The notes: generated from the letters alone by a model not told the origin. A stretch of DNA of 10,606 nt from an uncultured Bdellovibrionales bacterium (GCA_937980625.1 CALJPJ010000147.1:1-10606); one strand, 5' to 3'; positions 1 to 7,967 are shown, numbered from the stretch's first letter. Numbers and translations: made by a program.

Positions 1-1
1 A

Positions 2-1447
2 ATCGGCGCGCTTAAGAGCCCTGGTATTGCTTCTGACTTAAGTAAAATTTACGCCTTAAGTTGGAAACCAAAATCAGAGCTTATAAATAGTCAAAATATG
101 TCTGCTCTTATTAAAAAGCATAATGAAGCTTTCGCAACTTCGTTAGCCAAGAAAGAGTTTAGTAGAGCCTATTTAAACTTACATATGTCAAGTTTAGAGC
201 CATTTGGTGGTTTTTTATATAAGATGTCAGATATTGTGCAAAAGCTTGGTAATAGGCAAATGCACAATGGTGCCCTTTCATTAATAAATAGTATATATGG
301 CGGTTTAGATCTTAATATCAGTGCTGGCACAACTATTGGCTTTCATAATTACTTATTAGACTACGTAGCATTTCCACCTGTTACCAGTGTAAATAAATTT
401 ACTGATTCAAAGGCATTTTTTAATTTTGTTTGCCCTACAACTAAGGACAAATTAGCTTCTGGCACTGGTAAAATTTGCGACATTCCAGAAAGTAAAAATT
501 CTTTGTACTGCAAACTTGAAGGGAATCACCAACGCTTAGAATCTCTTTATAATGAAATGATAAAATCAGGTGAGAAATTCATAGCCTGGGATAATATGTT
601 AGTGAGTTCTTCAAATAGCTTTACAGATGAAAGCAACAGAGCGAATTACCAAAGGTATTTCGCAATAACAGGATCTGAATTACTTGGCCAATTAGCCAAT
701 AATAAATCAATACTAAGTAATTTGGCCACAACTTGTGCTTATAACTTTGAAGGTTCGCTTGGTTTAGTTAATAACTTGTCTGAAGCTTTTATATCGGGAA
801 CTATTTTACCAGGTTTTAAATCATATCAAGGTGTACCAGCCAGTGAACGTAAAGCAGTTTTAAAAGCTCATCGAAAAAATAACCCAAATTTTGGTAAGTT
901 AAGAGATGACAGTGATGTCACTGTGAGTACTGGTAGGCGTTTGATGGGTGAGGCTTGGACTCATTTACAGCAAGGACTTGCTCATTTTATAGAGGCTGAA
1001 AGTGTTGCTTCATATAGTTATCGAAGTAATGCTGATTTGTTTAGTAATATAGTATTTTTTGGTGACGAAAAAGCTAAAAAGTTAATGATGAGTAAAGTAA
1101 CATCAATACAAAAGGATGGTGTTTTTAAAGTAACAAGTTTCAGCAATAATAAATCAATAACTGTAAATGTACGCTATATTTATGGCAACCCGCCAGAAGA
1201 TCTAATAGTTTTTGCACCGACAGCATTTAATACTGGTGTCCCTAAGGAAATTAAGGTTAACAGTCGAACAAACTTGCGTAACTATCGCTACGGACGTGCA
1301 ACAACTTGGTCAAAAGATGCCTATGCTAAATATATCACGGGCTTAGACTCTACAACAAACACATCAGTTATTCCCGACTTAATGCGAACAGCTTCAACAT
1401 CATTTGGTGGTGGTTTAATACTTGGTCCATTAGCCTTTATTCAATAG
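2..1447 (+). CDS. Hypothetical protein, 5' end outside the window
   Basis: I do not recognise this protein. The reading frame is open from base 2 with no stop, giving 32 codons before the first ATG at 98. That ATG has no Shine-Dalgarno sequence, so the true start probably lies left of the window and at least 481 residues are visible. I see no known catalytic motif. Four cysteines fall in two loose groups (FVCP, KICD, LYCK, TTCAYNF), which would suit disulfides in an exported protein, but the N-terminus that would show a signal peptide is missing. The C-terminus is Gly-, Ser- and Thr-rich (SFGGGLILGPLAF). Its TAG stop lies 8 nt before the KAS III start and its last bases form that gene's ribosome binding site, so the two are very likely co-transcribed. 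It could be an accessory, transport or substrate-handling partner of the downstream pathway; nothing in the sequence proves this. Confidence 0.8.
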   Translation: MGALKSPGIASDLSKIYALSWKPKSELINSQNMSALIKKHNEAFATSLAKKEFSRAYLNLHMSSLEPFGGFLYKMSDIVQKLGNRQMHNGALSLINSIYGGLDLNISAGTTIGFHNYLLDYVAFPPVTSVNKFTDSKAFFNFVCPTTKDKLASGTGKICDIPESKNSLYCKLEGNHQRLESLYNEMIKSGEKFIAWDNMLVSSSNSFTDESNRANYQRYFAITGSELLGQLANNKSILSNLATTCAYNFEGSLGLVNNLSEAFISGTILPGFKSYQGVPASERKAVLKAHRKNNPNFGKLRDDSDVTVSTGRRLMGEAWTHLQQGLAHFIEAESVASYSYRSNADLFSNIVFFGDEKAKKLMMSKVTSIQKDGVFKVTSFSNNKSITVNVRYIYGNPPEDLIVFAPTAFNTGVPKEIKVNSRTNLRNYRYGRATTWSKDAYAKYITGLDSTTNTSVIPDLMRTASTSFGGGLILGPLAFIQ

Positions 1448-1449
1448 GA
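1446..1449 (+). promoter_or_regulatory. Ribosome binding site of the KAS III gene
   Basis: AGGA lies 6 nt before the ATG at 1456 and shares two bases with the TAG stop of the upstream gene. This supports the 1456 start and translational coupling of the two genes. Confidence 0.6.
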
Positions 1450-1455
1450 TGATTT

Positions 1456-2463
1456 ATGATTCGATCATGTAAACTAACTGCATCAGGTAAGTATATACCT
1501 AAAAAAAAGGTAACAGCGGAAGATGTAGACGTTCTAATGGGCAATGACCCAGGCACCGCACTGGCTAGTAGTCATATTAAAACTAGGTACTATGCAGATA
1601 ATAAAAGTGAAACTTGTATCAGTATGGGAGCATTTGCCCTCCATGAGGCTCTAGAAAAAGCAAATCTAGAGCTTAATGACCTTGATGCAGTGATTTGTGC
1701 CAGCGGTACCGGTTATCAAGAAGTTCCATTTAACGGCTCTTTAATATTAAATTTTTATGAGTCACATTACTCTTACTCTTGTAAAAATATAACTAGCTTT
1801 GACGTTAATTCAACATGTTTAAGCTTTGTTACAGGTTTAGATGTTGTTTCTTCAATGATGAATTCAGGGCGATTTAAAAAAGTTGCAATAATATCTACTG
1901 AAGTGGCATCCATAGGTATTAATTACTCGCAAATACAATCAGCGCCATTGTTTGGTGATGGAGCCGTAGCTTTTATAGTTGAGCCGACCACAGAAAATAG
2001 CGGTGTTCTTCATTGTGAGTTCCAAACCTACCCTGAAGGGGCTGAGTATTGCGAGCTTGAAGGTGGAGGGTCAAAAATTCCCGCAGCAGATATTCATGAT
2101 GTTGATGTAAATAGACTTTTGTTTAATATGGATGGTAGAAAAGTTTTTAAGTTGGCCTACCGAGAAATTGGTGATTTTTTAAAATCATTTTTTATTAAAG
2201 CCAAGCTAAGACTAGAGGATATTGATTTTTTTGTTCCTCATCAAGCCAGCTATAAATCAATGACCATCATATTTGAAAAATTAAAAATTCCTAGCAGTAA
2301 GTACATTAGTTTAATTGAAGATTATGGCAATATGATTGCTGTTTCCATACCATTAGGTTTGCATATGGCCATCGAAAATAAACAGATTAAAGCTGGCGAC
2401 AAGGTGATGTTACTGGGAACTTCGGCTGGCTTTTGTATTGGTTCTTTAGTTATACAAATATGA
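1456..2463 (+). CDS. KAS III-type 3-oxoacyl synthase (FabH/OleA-like)
   Basis: Condensing enzyme of the thiolase fold, expected to join an acyl thioester to a second acyl or malonyl unit. At 335 aa it has the usual FabH/OleA length. The Cys-His-Asn triad is visible: Cys121 in DVNSTCLSF, His262 in VPHQA, and Asn292 in YGNMIAVSIPLGL. The FGDGA motif (167-170 region) and a C-terminal GTSAGFCIGS glycine loop are also present. It lacks the KAS I/II Cys-His-His pattern. It is probably not the housekeeping FabH, because it sits with a reductase, a hydrolase and an adenylate-forming enzyme and not with fabD/fabG/acpP. The active-site loop before Cys121 looks several residues longer than in FabH as I remember it, so I could not place the glutamate that distinguishes OleA. 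Its stop overlaps the next start (ATGA). The family is clear; substrates are inferred only. Confidence 0.9.
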   Translation: MIRSCKLTASGKYIPKKKVTAEDVDVLMGNDPGTALASSHIKTRYYADNKSETCISMGAFALHEALEKANLELNDLDAVICASGTGYQEVPFNGSLILNFYESHYSYSCKNITSFDVNSTCLSFVTGLDVVSSMMNSGRFKKVAIISTEVASIGINYSQIQSAPLFGDGAVAFIVEPTTENSGVLHCEFQTYPEGAEYCELEGGGSKIPAADIHDVDVNRLLFNMDGRKVFKLAYREIGDFLKSFFIKAKLRLEDIDFFVPHQASYKSMTIIFEKLKIPSSKYISLIEDYGNMIAVSIPLGLHMAIENKQIKAGDKVMLLGTSAGFCIGSLVIQI

Positions 2464-3479
2464 AGTATCTAGTCACTGGAGCCACAGGTTTTTTAGGACA
2501 GCATTTAGTCCGTTATTTAAAGTCTTGCGGCCACCAGGTGATTGCCCTTGGTCGTAATAAAAATAAATTATCGCACTTAGCAAGTGAAGGTATAGCGACC
2601 AAGTGTTGTGATTTAAGTGATATGAATACATTAACTGAAATTACAAAAGGCTTAGATGCTGTTGTTCACTGTGCTGCTTTATCTAGTGCTTGGGGTGATT
2701 ATAAAACTTTTTATAATACGAATTATGTTGGTACTAAAAATGTACAGAAAGCTTGTAAGATTAATAATATCAAAAAATTAGTTTTTACATCGACACCATC
2801 AGTGTATGTGGCAAGCTTTGACCGTCTTGGAATTACTGAAAGTGATAAATTTAGTGAAGAATATATTAATCACTATGCTGAAACAAAAAAAATGGCTGAA
2901 AAGCATTTAAATGAAACTATAGCCTCTGGACAAACAATATATATATTAAGGCCCCAGGGAATAATTGGTGAAGGTGATGTAGCGATTCGGCCAAGGCTTA
3001 AGCGCCTATTTGAAAAAGGCTTTTTTCCATTAATAAAAAATAAAAAAACATATGTAGACCTAACTTATGTGGGTAATGTTGTGCAAGCCATATCATTATG
3101 CCTTCAAGCTGAACCTAACCAGAAGTGTAACTCATATAATATATCTAACGGGCAGCCTGTAGAGAGTGAGGAGCAGTTTAAAATTCTTATGAAAGGTTTG
3201 GGTCTTGATTGTAAGCCCAAATTAATATCTGGAAAGCTATTACTTGTATTAGCAGAAATTTTAGATAGAAGTTATACCATGTTTAAAATAAAAAAAGAGC
3301 CTCTTATTACAAGGTACACAGCTCGTACATTGGTGTATAGCCGAACCCTAGATATTAGCAAGGCCCAAGCTGAGCTTAATTATTATCCAGAAGTTGATTT
3401 AAAAGATGGATTAAATAAATACATGAGTTGGTGGAAAGCTGAAAATAAAAAAGAAGAACAATATGAAACTAACAGTTGA
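2460..3479 (+). CDS. NAD(P)-dependent extended SDR, 3-beta-HSD/OleD type
   Basis: Predicted short-chain dehydrogenase/reductase of the NAD-dependent epimerase/3-beta-hydroxysteroid dehydrogenase group, 339 aa. The N-terminal Rossmann loop TGATGFLG occupies residues 6-13. An acidic-polar CDLSD lies at 50-54, where the cofactor adenine is bound. The Ser/Thr of the catalytic site lies in FTSTPSVYV (109-117), and Tyr139 and Lys143 form the YxxxK pair (YAETK). The start was set at ATG 2460, which overlaps the KAS III stop as ATGA, because the Rossmann strand begins there; an in-frame TTG at 2433 would only add nine residues inside the previous gene. Next to a condensing enzyme, the natural job is reduction of the 3-keto product to a 3-hydroxy acid or ester, as OleD and LstD do. 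That role is inferred from context and family. Confidence 0.88.
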   Translation: MKYLVTGATGFLGQHLVRYLKSCGHQVIALGRNKNKLSHLASEGIATKCCDLSDMNTLTEITKGLDAVVHCAALSSAWGDYKTFYNTNYVGTKNVQKACKINNIKKLVFTSTPSVYVASFDRLGITESDKFSEEYINHYAETKKMAEKHLNETIASGQTIYILRPQGIIGEGDVAIRPRLKRLFEKGFFPLIKNKKTYVDLTYVGNVVQAISLCLQAEPNQKCNSYNISNGQPVESEEQFKILMKGLGLDCKPKLISGKLLLVLAEILDRSYTMFKIKKEPLITRYTARTLVYSRTLDISKAQAELNYYPEVDLKDGLNKYMSWWKAENKKEEQYETNS

Positions 3480-4299
3480 AATTTTAAAAGTGGGTCACTG
3501 CTCTCATCCTGAAAAAATTGTTTATGCCAAGGGCAAAATGAAAGCACGCAAGTTTCCAGCCAATGTGTTTTTAATTAAGCACCCAGGTAAAGGCTCCATT
3601 TTATTTGATACGGGCTACGCCAATAGGTTTTATGAAGTAACCAAAAAACTACCTGAAAAATTATATGCTATTGTAACTCCAGTTATATTGCCTGAGGCTG
3701 AGCAACTTGTTGTTCAGTTGCAAAAAAAAGGACTGACGCCAGAGCAAATATTTAAAATAATAATTTCACATTTTCACGCAGACCATGTCGCAGGCTTAAA
3801 AGATTTTCCGGCAAAAAATGTAATTTGCTGTAAAAAAAGCCTACAAAACTTATTAAAGTTAGGTCGGTTTAAACAGGTGACCAAAGGCTTTTTAAAAGAG
3901 TTAATTCCAAAAAATTGGCAAGAAGAGTTTAGCTGTATTTCTGAAGTACCAATTGTTGATACTGGGCTAAAACACTTGCCAGTGGGTGGCGATATTCTTG
4001 GTGATAAGTCTATAATATCCATAGCCTTGCCTGGCCATATGGAAGGACATTTTGGTGTATTTTTACCAAAAACAAATATGGGGCCTTTGCTGTTAGCCGG
4101 TGATGCTTTTTGGACGGCTAAAAACTTAATGGAAAATGTAATGCCTCATAGTATTACCAGTTTTTTGCAACATGACTATAAACAATATAAAGAAACCTTA
4201 AACAAACTCTCATTAACTTTTAATGACAAAGCTATTACTATTATTGGCTGTCACTGTGATGACGAAGAAGTGGTGGCTTTGACTCAGCCGGAGTTATAA
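3463..4299 (+). CDS. Metallo-beta-lactamase-fold hydrolase (lactonase/thioesterase-like)
   Basis: A 278-aa hydrolase of the metallo-beta-lactamase superfamily with the full di-metal ligand set: His103, His105, Asp107 and His108 in SHFHADH, His196 in PGHMEGHFG, Asp214 in AGDAFW, and His264 in IGCHCD. The order and spacing resemble AHL-lactonase-type enzymes (AiiA group), and the fold is also shared with PqsE-type thioesterases. I see no signal peptide, so it is probably cytoplasmic. The gene overlaps the SDR by 17 nt and starts at ATG 3463 behind an AAGAAG purine stretch. In this operon it could open a lactone, release an acyl thioester, or detoxify or recycle the product. It occupies the hydrolase slot that an alpha/beta hydrolase (OleB) fills in OleABCD. 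The fold is certain; the reaction is inferred. Confidence 0.9.
   Translation: MKLTVEILKVGHCSHPEKIVYAKGKMKARKFPANVFLIKHPGKGSILFDTGYANRFYEVTKKLPEKLYAIVTPVILPEAEQLVVQLQKKGLTPEQIFKIIISHFHADHVAGLKDFPAKNVICCKKSLQNLLKLGRFKQVTKGFLKELIPKNWQEEFSCISEVPIVDTGLKHLPVGGDILGDKSIISIALPGHMEGHFGVFLPKTNMGPLLLAGDAFWTAKNLMENVMPHSITSFLQHDYKQYKETLNKLSLTFNDKAITIIGCHCDDEEVVALTQPEL
4290..4293 (+). promoter_or_regulatory. Ribosome binding site selecting a TTG start
   Basis: GGAG inside the last codons of the hydrolase gene sits 9 nt before TTG 4303. It is the best initiation signal nearby; the first in-frame ATG would remove about 55 residues that look like the normal N-terminus of this family. Confidence 0.55.
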
Positions 4300-4302
4300 C
4301 TT

Positions 4303-5577
4303 TTGAAAAATCTATGTTTATTATTTTACTATATTTATTATAAGTATTTTTTTAAGTTTAAAAATCGTACTCAACTATTAAAACATCAAAACAAACTAAA
4401 AAAAAAGTTATTTAAATTTGTTAAAATAAAATCACCTTTTTATAAAATAAATCCAATCACTTCAAAAATGAATAAAAAAGTAATGCTCGAACACTTTGAC
4501 TCAATAAACACCTGCGGTCTTAACAAAGATGATGTTTATAACCTTTGTATTGAAGGGGAGAAGAGTAGAAATTTTGATTTCAATATTGATGGTTATACCG
4601 TTGGGCTATCATCAGGAACTACTGGGCAAAGAGGACTCTTTTTTGTGTCGCCTAAAAATAGTTTAAAGCATGCTGCATTTGTAATGTCTAAATATATAAA
4701 CTTGTTGAATAAAAATAAAATTGCTTACTTTCAAAGAGCCAATTCTAACCTCTATGAAACAGGGACCTCTCGTAGATTACAATTGTGCTTTTTTGATTTA
4801 ATCTTCCCAACGGAAAACCATATTGAAGAGCTCAATAAATTAAAGCCAAATATTTTAATTGCACCAAGTAGAGTGCTCAAGCAATTAGCCTTATTAAAAA
4901 AAAATGGTTTGTTAAAAATAAACCCTAAAAAAGTAATTAATATTATGGAGGTTTTAGACCCAAATGATAAAAAAATTATTATGGAAAATTTCTCAGTAAA
5001 ATTTATTGATCAATTTTATATGGCCACAGAAGGAATAATTGGACTTACTTGTAAAAATGGAAATATACATTTATGTGAAGAATTAATGGCCATTGATTAT
5101 GAGTTTGAAGATAAAGCCACTGGCCGTATATCTTTCAAATTAACAGATCTATATCGTTATGAGCAACCTCATATAAATTATAAAATGACAGACATCTTAG
5201 AGCTTTCAAAAGAGGCTTGTAGTTGTGGAAACCCAGCACTAAGTATTAAAGCTATACATGGGCGCCGAGAAGATTCATTAAACTTTAAAAATGCTGAAGG
5301 TAACAATGTTGAAATATACCCTGATTTTATAGCTCGTACCATATTATTTTCCAATGAAGACATTGAAGATTATCAAGTTATTCAGCAATCAGAAGATACA
5401 TTAGAACTTTATATCTCTCCTAATCATCAGAAAATCAAAGATGATATAACTTTGAATTTAAAATCGTTACTCAAAGAAAAAAATAATATTGATGAAGTTA
5501 AAATAAACTTTATTGCTAAGCCTTTAATTAAAAAAGGTGGAAAATTTCGACGAATTTACTCAGTAATAAATAGTTAG
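4303..5577 (+). CDS. Adenylate-forming enzyme, PaaK/CapK/F390-synthetase type
   Basis: Predicted to activate a carboxylic acid with ATP as an acyl- or aryl-adenylate, possibly passing it to CoA. Visible motifs are the phosphate loop SSGTTG (103-108), the YMATEG adenine/acyl-pocket motif (239-244), YKMTD with Asp297 at the ribose-binding position, a GRREDSL hinge region (320-326) and a C-terminal KGGK with a candidate catalytic Lys near 414. A CSCG (306-309) resembles the CxCG of phenylacetate-CoA ligase relatives. The basic N-terminus ending in SPFYK is typical of PaaK/CapK proteins. Length is 424 aa, as expected. It starts with TTG, 3 nt after the hydrolase stop, and ends the operon. It is notably rich in Lys, Asn, Ile and Phe, and its DNA looks more AT-rich than its neighbours. 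The family is sure; the substrate is unknown. It differs from OleC and PqsA, which are classical ANL ligases. Confidence 0.88.
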   Translation: MKNLCLLFYYIYYKYFFKFKNRTQLLKHQNKLKKKLFKFVKIKSPFYKINPITSKMNKKVMLEHFDSINTCGLNKDDVYNLCIEGEKSRNFDFNIDGYTVGLSSGTTGQRGLFFVSPKNSLKHAAFVMSKYINLLNKNKIAYFQRANSNLYETGTSRRLQLCFFDLIFPTENHIEELNKLKPNILIAPSRVLKQLALLKKNGLLKINPKKVINIMEVLDPNDKKIIMENFSVKFIDQFYMATEGIIGLTCKNGNIHLCEELMAIDYEFEDKATGRISFKLTDLYRYEQPHINYKMTDILELSKEACSCGNPALSIKAIHGRREDSLNFKNAEGNNVEIYPDFIARTILFSNEDIEDYQVIQQSEDTLELYISPNHQKIKDDITLNLKSLLKEKNNIDEVKINFIAKPLIKKGGKFRRIYSVINS

Positions 5578-5581
5578 TTTT

Positions 5582-7897
5582 TTATTCTATTGCAGACGAC
5601 AACCCCTCAATAATTCCATCACGCCTTAACTTTAAAGCATGAACCATATAATTACGATCAGTGGCTTTTGCATACATAGCTAAGTCAACAATAGTTTCAA
5701 TGTCTGAGTCTTTAAGTTGTTTAAATTTTTCAATAATAGCAGCGGCATCTTCTTGAGTGAGGTTTCTCCACGGGTGAGGGCCGTTCACTTGTATTTGAAA
5801 AGAACTATAAATAACATCAATATCTTTGGTGGCTTCAAAGCCACCAATGGCAGGACTAAATACCTTCTTTGGATTTTTATGTTCTCCTCTTGCCCGTCCA
5901 CCAAGGGAGCCACCGAAATCAATAAGAGTAACGTTTTCATCTAGGTGAACTAGGTTATTATGAGGGTTGCCAACTCGGTCCCAATCCTTTAAAAATGCAG
6001 CAACGACTTTTAATTGTCGCACTTGACTAGTATTCATACTTAAATTGCTTTTATTGAAGTCAGTGTTTCGATAAAAAGGCCCGGCATCTTTTACGAGGGC
6101 ATAGTGGGTGCCACCTTTAATAAATTTGTGAATTATAGGTGTTTTATAACCAAAAAATCTGTAAAGATGTGACGATATAACTTCTGCTGAAGTTTGTAGT
6201 TCATTGTATTTTACATCTTGTTTTACAAACCATCGCTCACCAGCTTTATTGATGTGCCATTCACCTTCAGTGAACCCATCGCCAATTTCACCAGTGCTTT
6301 TAAGTTCACCTAGAGGTGTAAAGAGACTGTTACTGATTGGTTTGTCTGGAATAGTTAATGCTTGGGCATAGGTTAGTTTTTCTTCTTTTGATAAATATTG
6401 AAAAGATTTATTTTTATCTAAAAATTTATTTATAGACTGATTAGCAAAAAATTTCAGTGTCTCTACATTTGGCAAGCTAGTATTACCTGATGCTAATGAG
6501 GCTCCAGCCATACGGTAAATATGTTCAGACATATGAACTGATATATCTCCTTCAGAGATTGAGCTGAGTCTAGGCTTAAAGTATGACAGCGCTTCTCGGC
6601 TTGTGATATGTCCTTTTATAAGCCTTCGAAAAGCTGCCATTGCAATTGCTGAGTTAAACTTATTGGGCATATCCTGTTGTGAAAAATGTGTTTTTAAAGT
6701 CTTAATAAAATCTGGTATTGAGAAATTATCTAAACTAAATATTAAGTCTTTAATTTTAACTTCAGGTTTAAAATTTATCCGAGATAATTGGTTTTTGTTA
6801 TTGTTGATATAATCGAAAAGTTTTTCTTTATTATATCGTAAAGCTGAAACTTGCTTGATAATTTCCGGAAAAGAAACAGGATCCAGCGCTAACAGTGAGT
6901 AACCTTCCTGTCTTAAGCTAGTTTCAACTTCAAAAATATTTCTATAGGACTCAACTTCGATGAGACCTTCTTCAATGCTTTTTTTAGCATGAGGAGGTAG
7001 ATCTAGGTTTTTCATTGTTTTGTGGATTTCAATAAGCTTATTTTGAATGGAGTAATTTAGTAGTTGGTAATTAAAATGACGTCTAAATACATAATTATTT
7101 TTTGAATCATTTTTTAACCATGGTTGCAGATGATCCATGATTCTATAATCAATAAAACCCCATGGTGTATTTTCGTGTGTCGTGTGTGATAAATGGGGCG
7201 ACTCCTCAAATAGTTTAGGAAATGCTTTTTGGAGGCTATCTCCTTCAAGTATATTAATATCCCCCAAACGGGTGTCTTCTTTTTGCCAACTTTTAGTTTT
7301 AAGCTGAGTAGATTGGTTAGTTTCCAAGTAATTTGTAATAGCTTGTTTAATACCAATACTGGCATCGTAAAAAACAACCTTATATGGTAAGTTCTCAGGT
7401 ATTACTTCACCACGAGGCACTAAAAAAACAGCCTCCTCTGGTATTTTAAAACTTCCAGCGATAAAAGTATCTTGTGGGTAAACATTTAAGAGTTGTTTCT
7501 TTAAACTTATAAAAGGTGTTACAAGGGCATAAGGTTTATGTGACCACTGACCAAAAGGGTGATCGAGCACTGGTTCTCCTAAGCTAAAATGTATAGTGCT
7601 AGCTAAGCGAGATCTATTTTTTGAAACTGCTTTTATGATTCCGTCAATTGGAAGGTACCTAGTAATATGAACAGCACTAATTTTATTTTGTATTCCTTGA
7701 GCTGAAATAGTTGTTGCAAAAATGGGTTTAGAATTTTTTGTGGAGTCCGCACATTTCATGGCCCAGCTATTGGGTGTCAAAAATAATAAACTAATACTTA
7801 ATGTGAGTTTCAAACAGTTATAACTTGTTAGGCAGTTGACTAAGTTGTCGACAATGAGAACTAATATAATGCGAGCTTGAGTGATTAAGTTTTTCAT
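5582..7897 (-). CDS. Probable exported protein with C-terminal atypical kinase-fold domain
   Basis: A 771-aa protein read leftward. The C-terminal part (about 535-770) has protein/lipid-kinase landmarks: WFVKQ with Lys559, Glu572 in a helix followed by RFFGYKTP, the loop DWDRVGNPHNN (638-648) and LIDFGG with Asp660. The order and the D-x-D-R...N loop recall HipA, type II PI4-kinase, Fam20 and CotH kinases, so phosphotransfer is plausible but the target is unknown. The N-terminus has a hydrophobic stretch ending in NSWA, a likely signal peptidase site near residue 46. An in-frame TTG at 7813 would yield a textbook signal peptide starting MKLTLSISLLFL, and neither start has a good ribosome binding site. 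Residues 72-180 contain VHITRYLPIDGI and a TIHFSLGEPV segment, faintly like ADP-ribosyltransferase folds; this is weak. The middle (200-530) is unassigned and mostly helical. The gene converges on the operon with only 4 nt between stops. Confidence 0.8.
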   Translation of the reverse strand: MKNLITQARIILVLIVDNLVNCLTSYNCLKLTLSISLLFLTPNSWAMKCADSTKNSKPIFATTISAQGIQNKISAVHITRYLPIDGIIKAVSKNRSRLASTIHFSLGEPVLDHPFGQWSHKPYALVTPFISLKKQLLNVYPQDTFIAGSFKIPEEAVFLVPRGEVIPENLPYKVVFYDASIGIKQAITNYLETNQSTQLKTKSWQKEDTRLGDINILEGDSLQKAFPKLFEESPHLSHTTHENTPWGFIDYRIMDHLQPWLKNDSKNNYVFRRHFNYQLLNYSIQNKLIEIHKTMKNLDLPPHAKKSIEEGLIEVESYRNIFEVETSLRQEGYSLLALDPVSFPEIIKQVSALRYNKEKLFDYINNNKNQLSRINFKPEVKIKDLIFSLDNFSIPDFIKTLKTHFSQQDMPNKFNSAIAMAAFRRLIKGHITSREALSYFKPRLSSISEGDISVHMSEHIYRMAGASLASGNTSLPNVETLKFFANQSINKFLDKNKSFQYLSKEEKLTYAQALTIPDKPISNSLFTPLGELKSTGEIGDGFTEGEWHINKAGERWFVKQDVKYNELQTSAEVISSHLYRFFGYKTPIIHKFIKGGTHYALVKDAGPFYRNTDFNKSNLSMNTSQVRQLKVVAAFLKDWDRVGNPHNNLVHLDENVTLIDFGGSLGGRARGEHKNPKKVFSPAIGGFEATKDIDVIYSSFQIQVNGPHPWRNLTQEDAAAIIEKFKQLKDSDIETIVDLAMYAKATDRNYMVHALKLRRDGIIEGLSSAIE

Positions 7898-7936
7898 ATA
7901 AATATATAAATCAATATTCAGGCCAACTTTAATTTA

Positions 7937-7967
7937 CTTATAAAGCTTCAAAGATGAGTATTTACAA
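7937..7967 (-). promoter_or_regulatory. Candidate promoter of the kinase-like gene
   Basis: On the minus strand TTGTAA (7967-7962) and TATAAG (7942-7937) are separated by 19 bp, about 40 nt upstream of ATG 7897. The -10 box matches 5 of 6 and the -35 box 4 of 6; the spacing is long. In AT-rich DNA such matches are common. Confidence 0.25.

Noticed and set aside
98..100. ATG as the start of the first gene
   Set aside because: The frame is open upstream to base 2 and there is no ribosome binding site, so the gene more likely begins left of the window.
2433..2459. TTG start adding nine residues to the SDR
   Set aside because: The Rossmann fold starts at the ATG at 2460, which forms a classic ATGA overlap with the previous stop.
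3774..4022. Minus-strand open frame inside the MBL gene
   Set aside because: It is antisense to the metal-binding core of a well-supported gene and has no ribosome binding site or recognisable motif.
4303..5577. Identification as phenylacetate-CoA ligase PaaK itself
   Set aside because: No paa genes are nearby and overall resemblance is at family level only.
7114..7377. Second minus-strand frame inside the kinase-like gene
   Set aside because: It is a shifted-frame shadow of the long gene, which is continuous here, so it does not indicate a frameshift.
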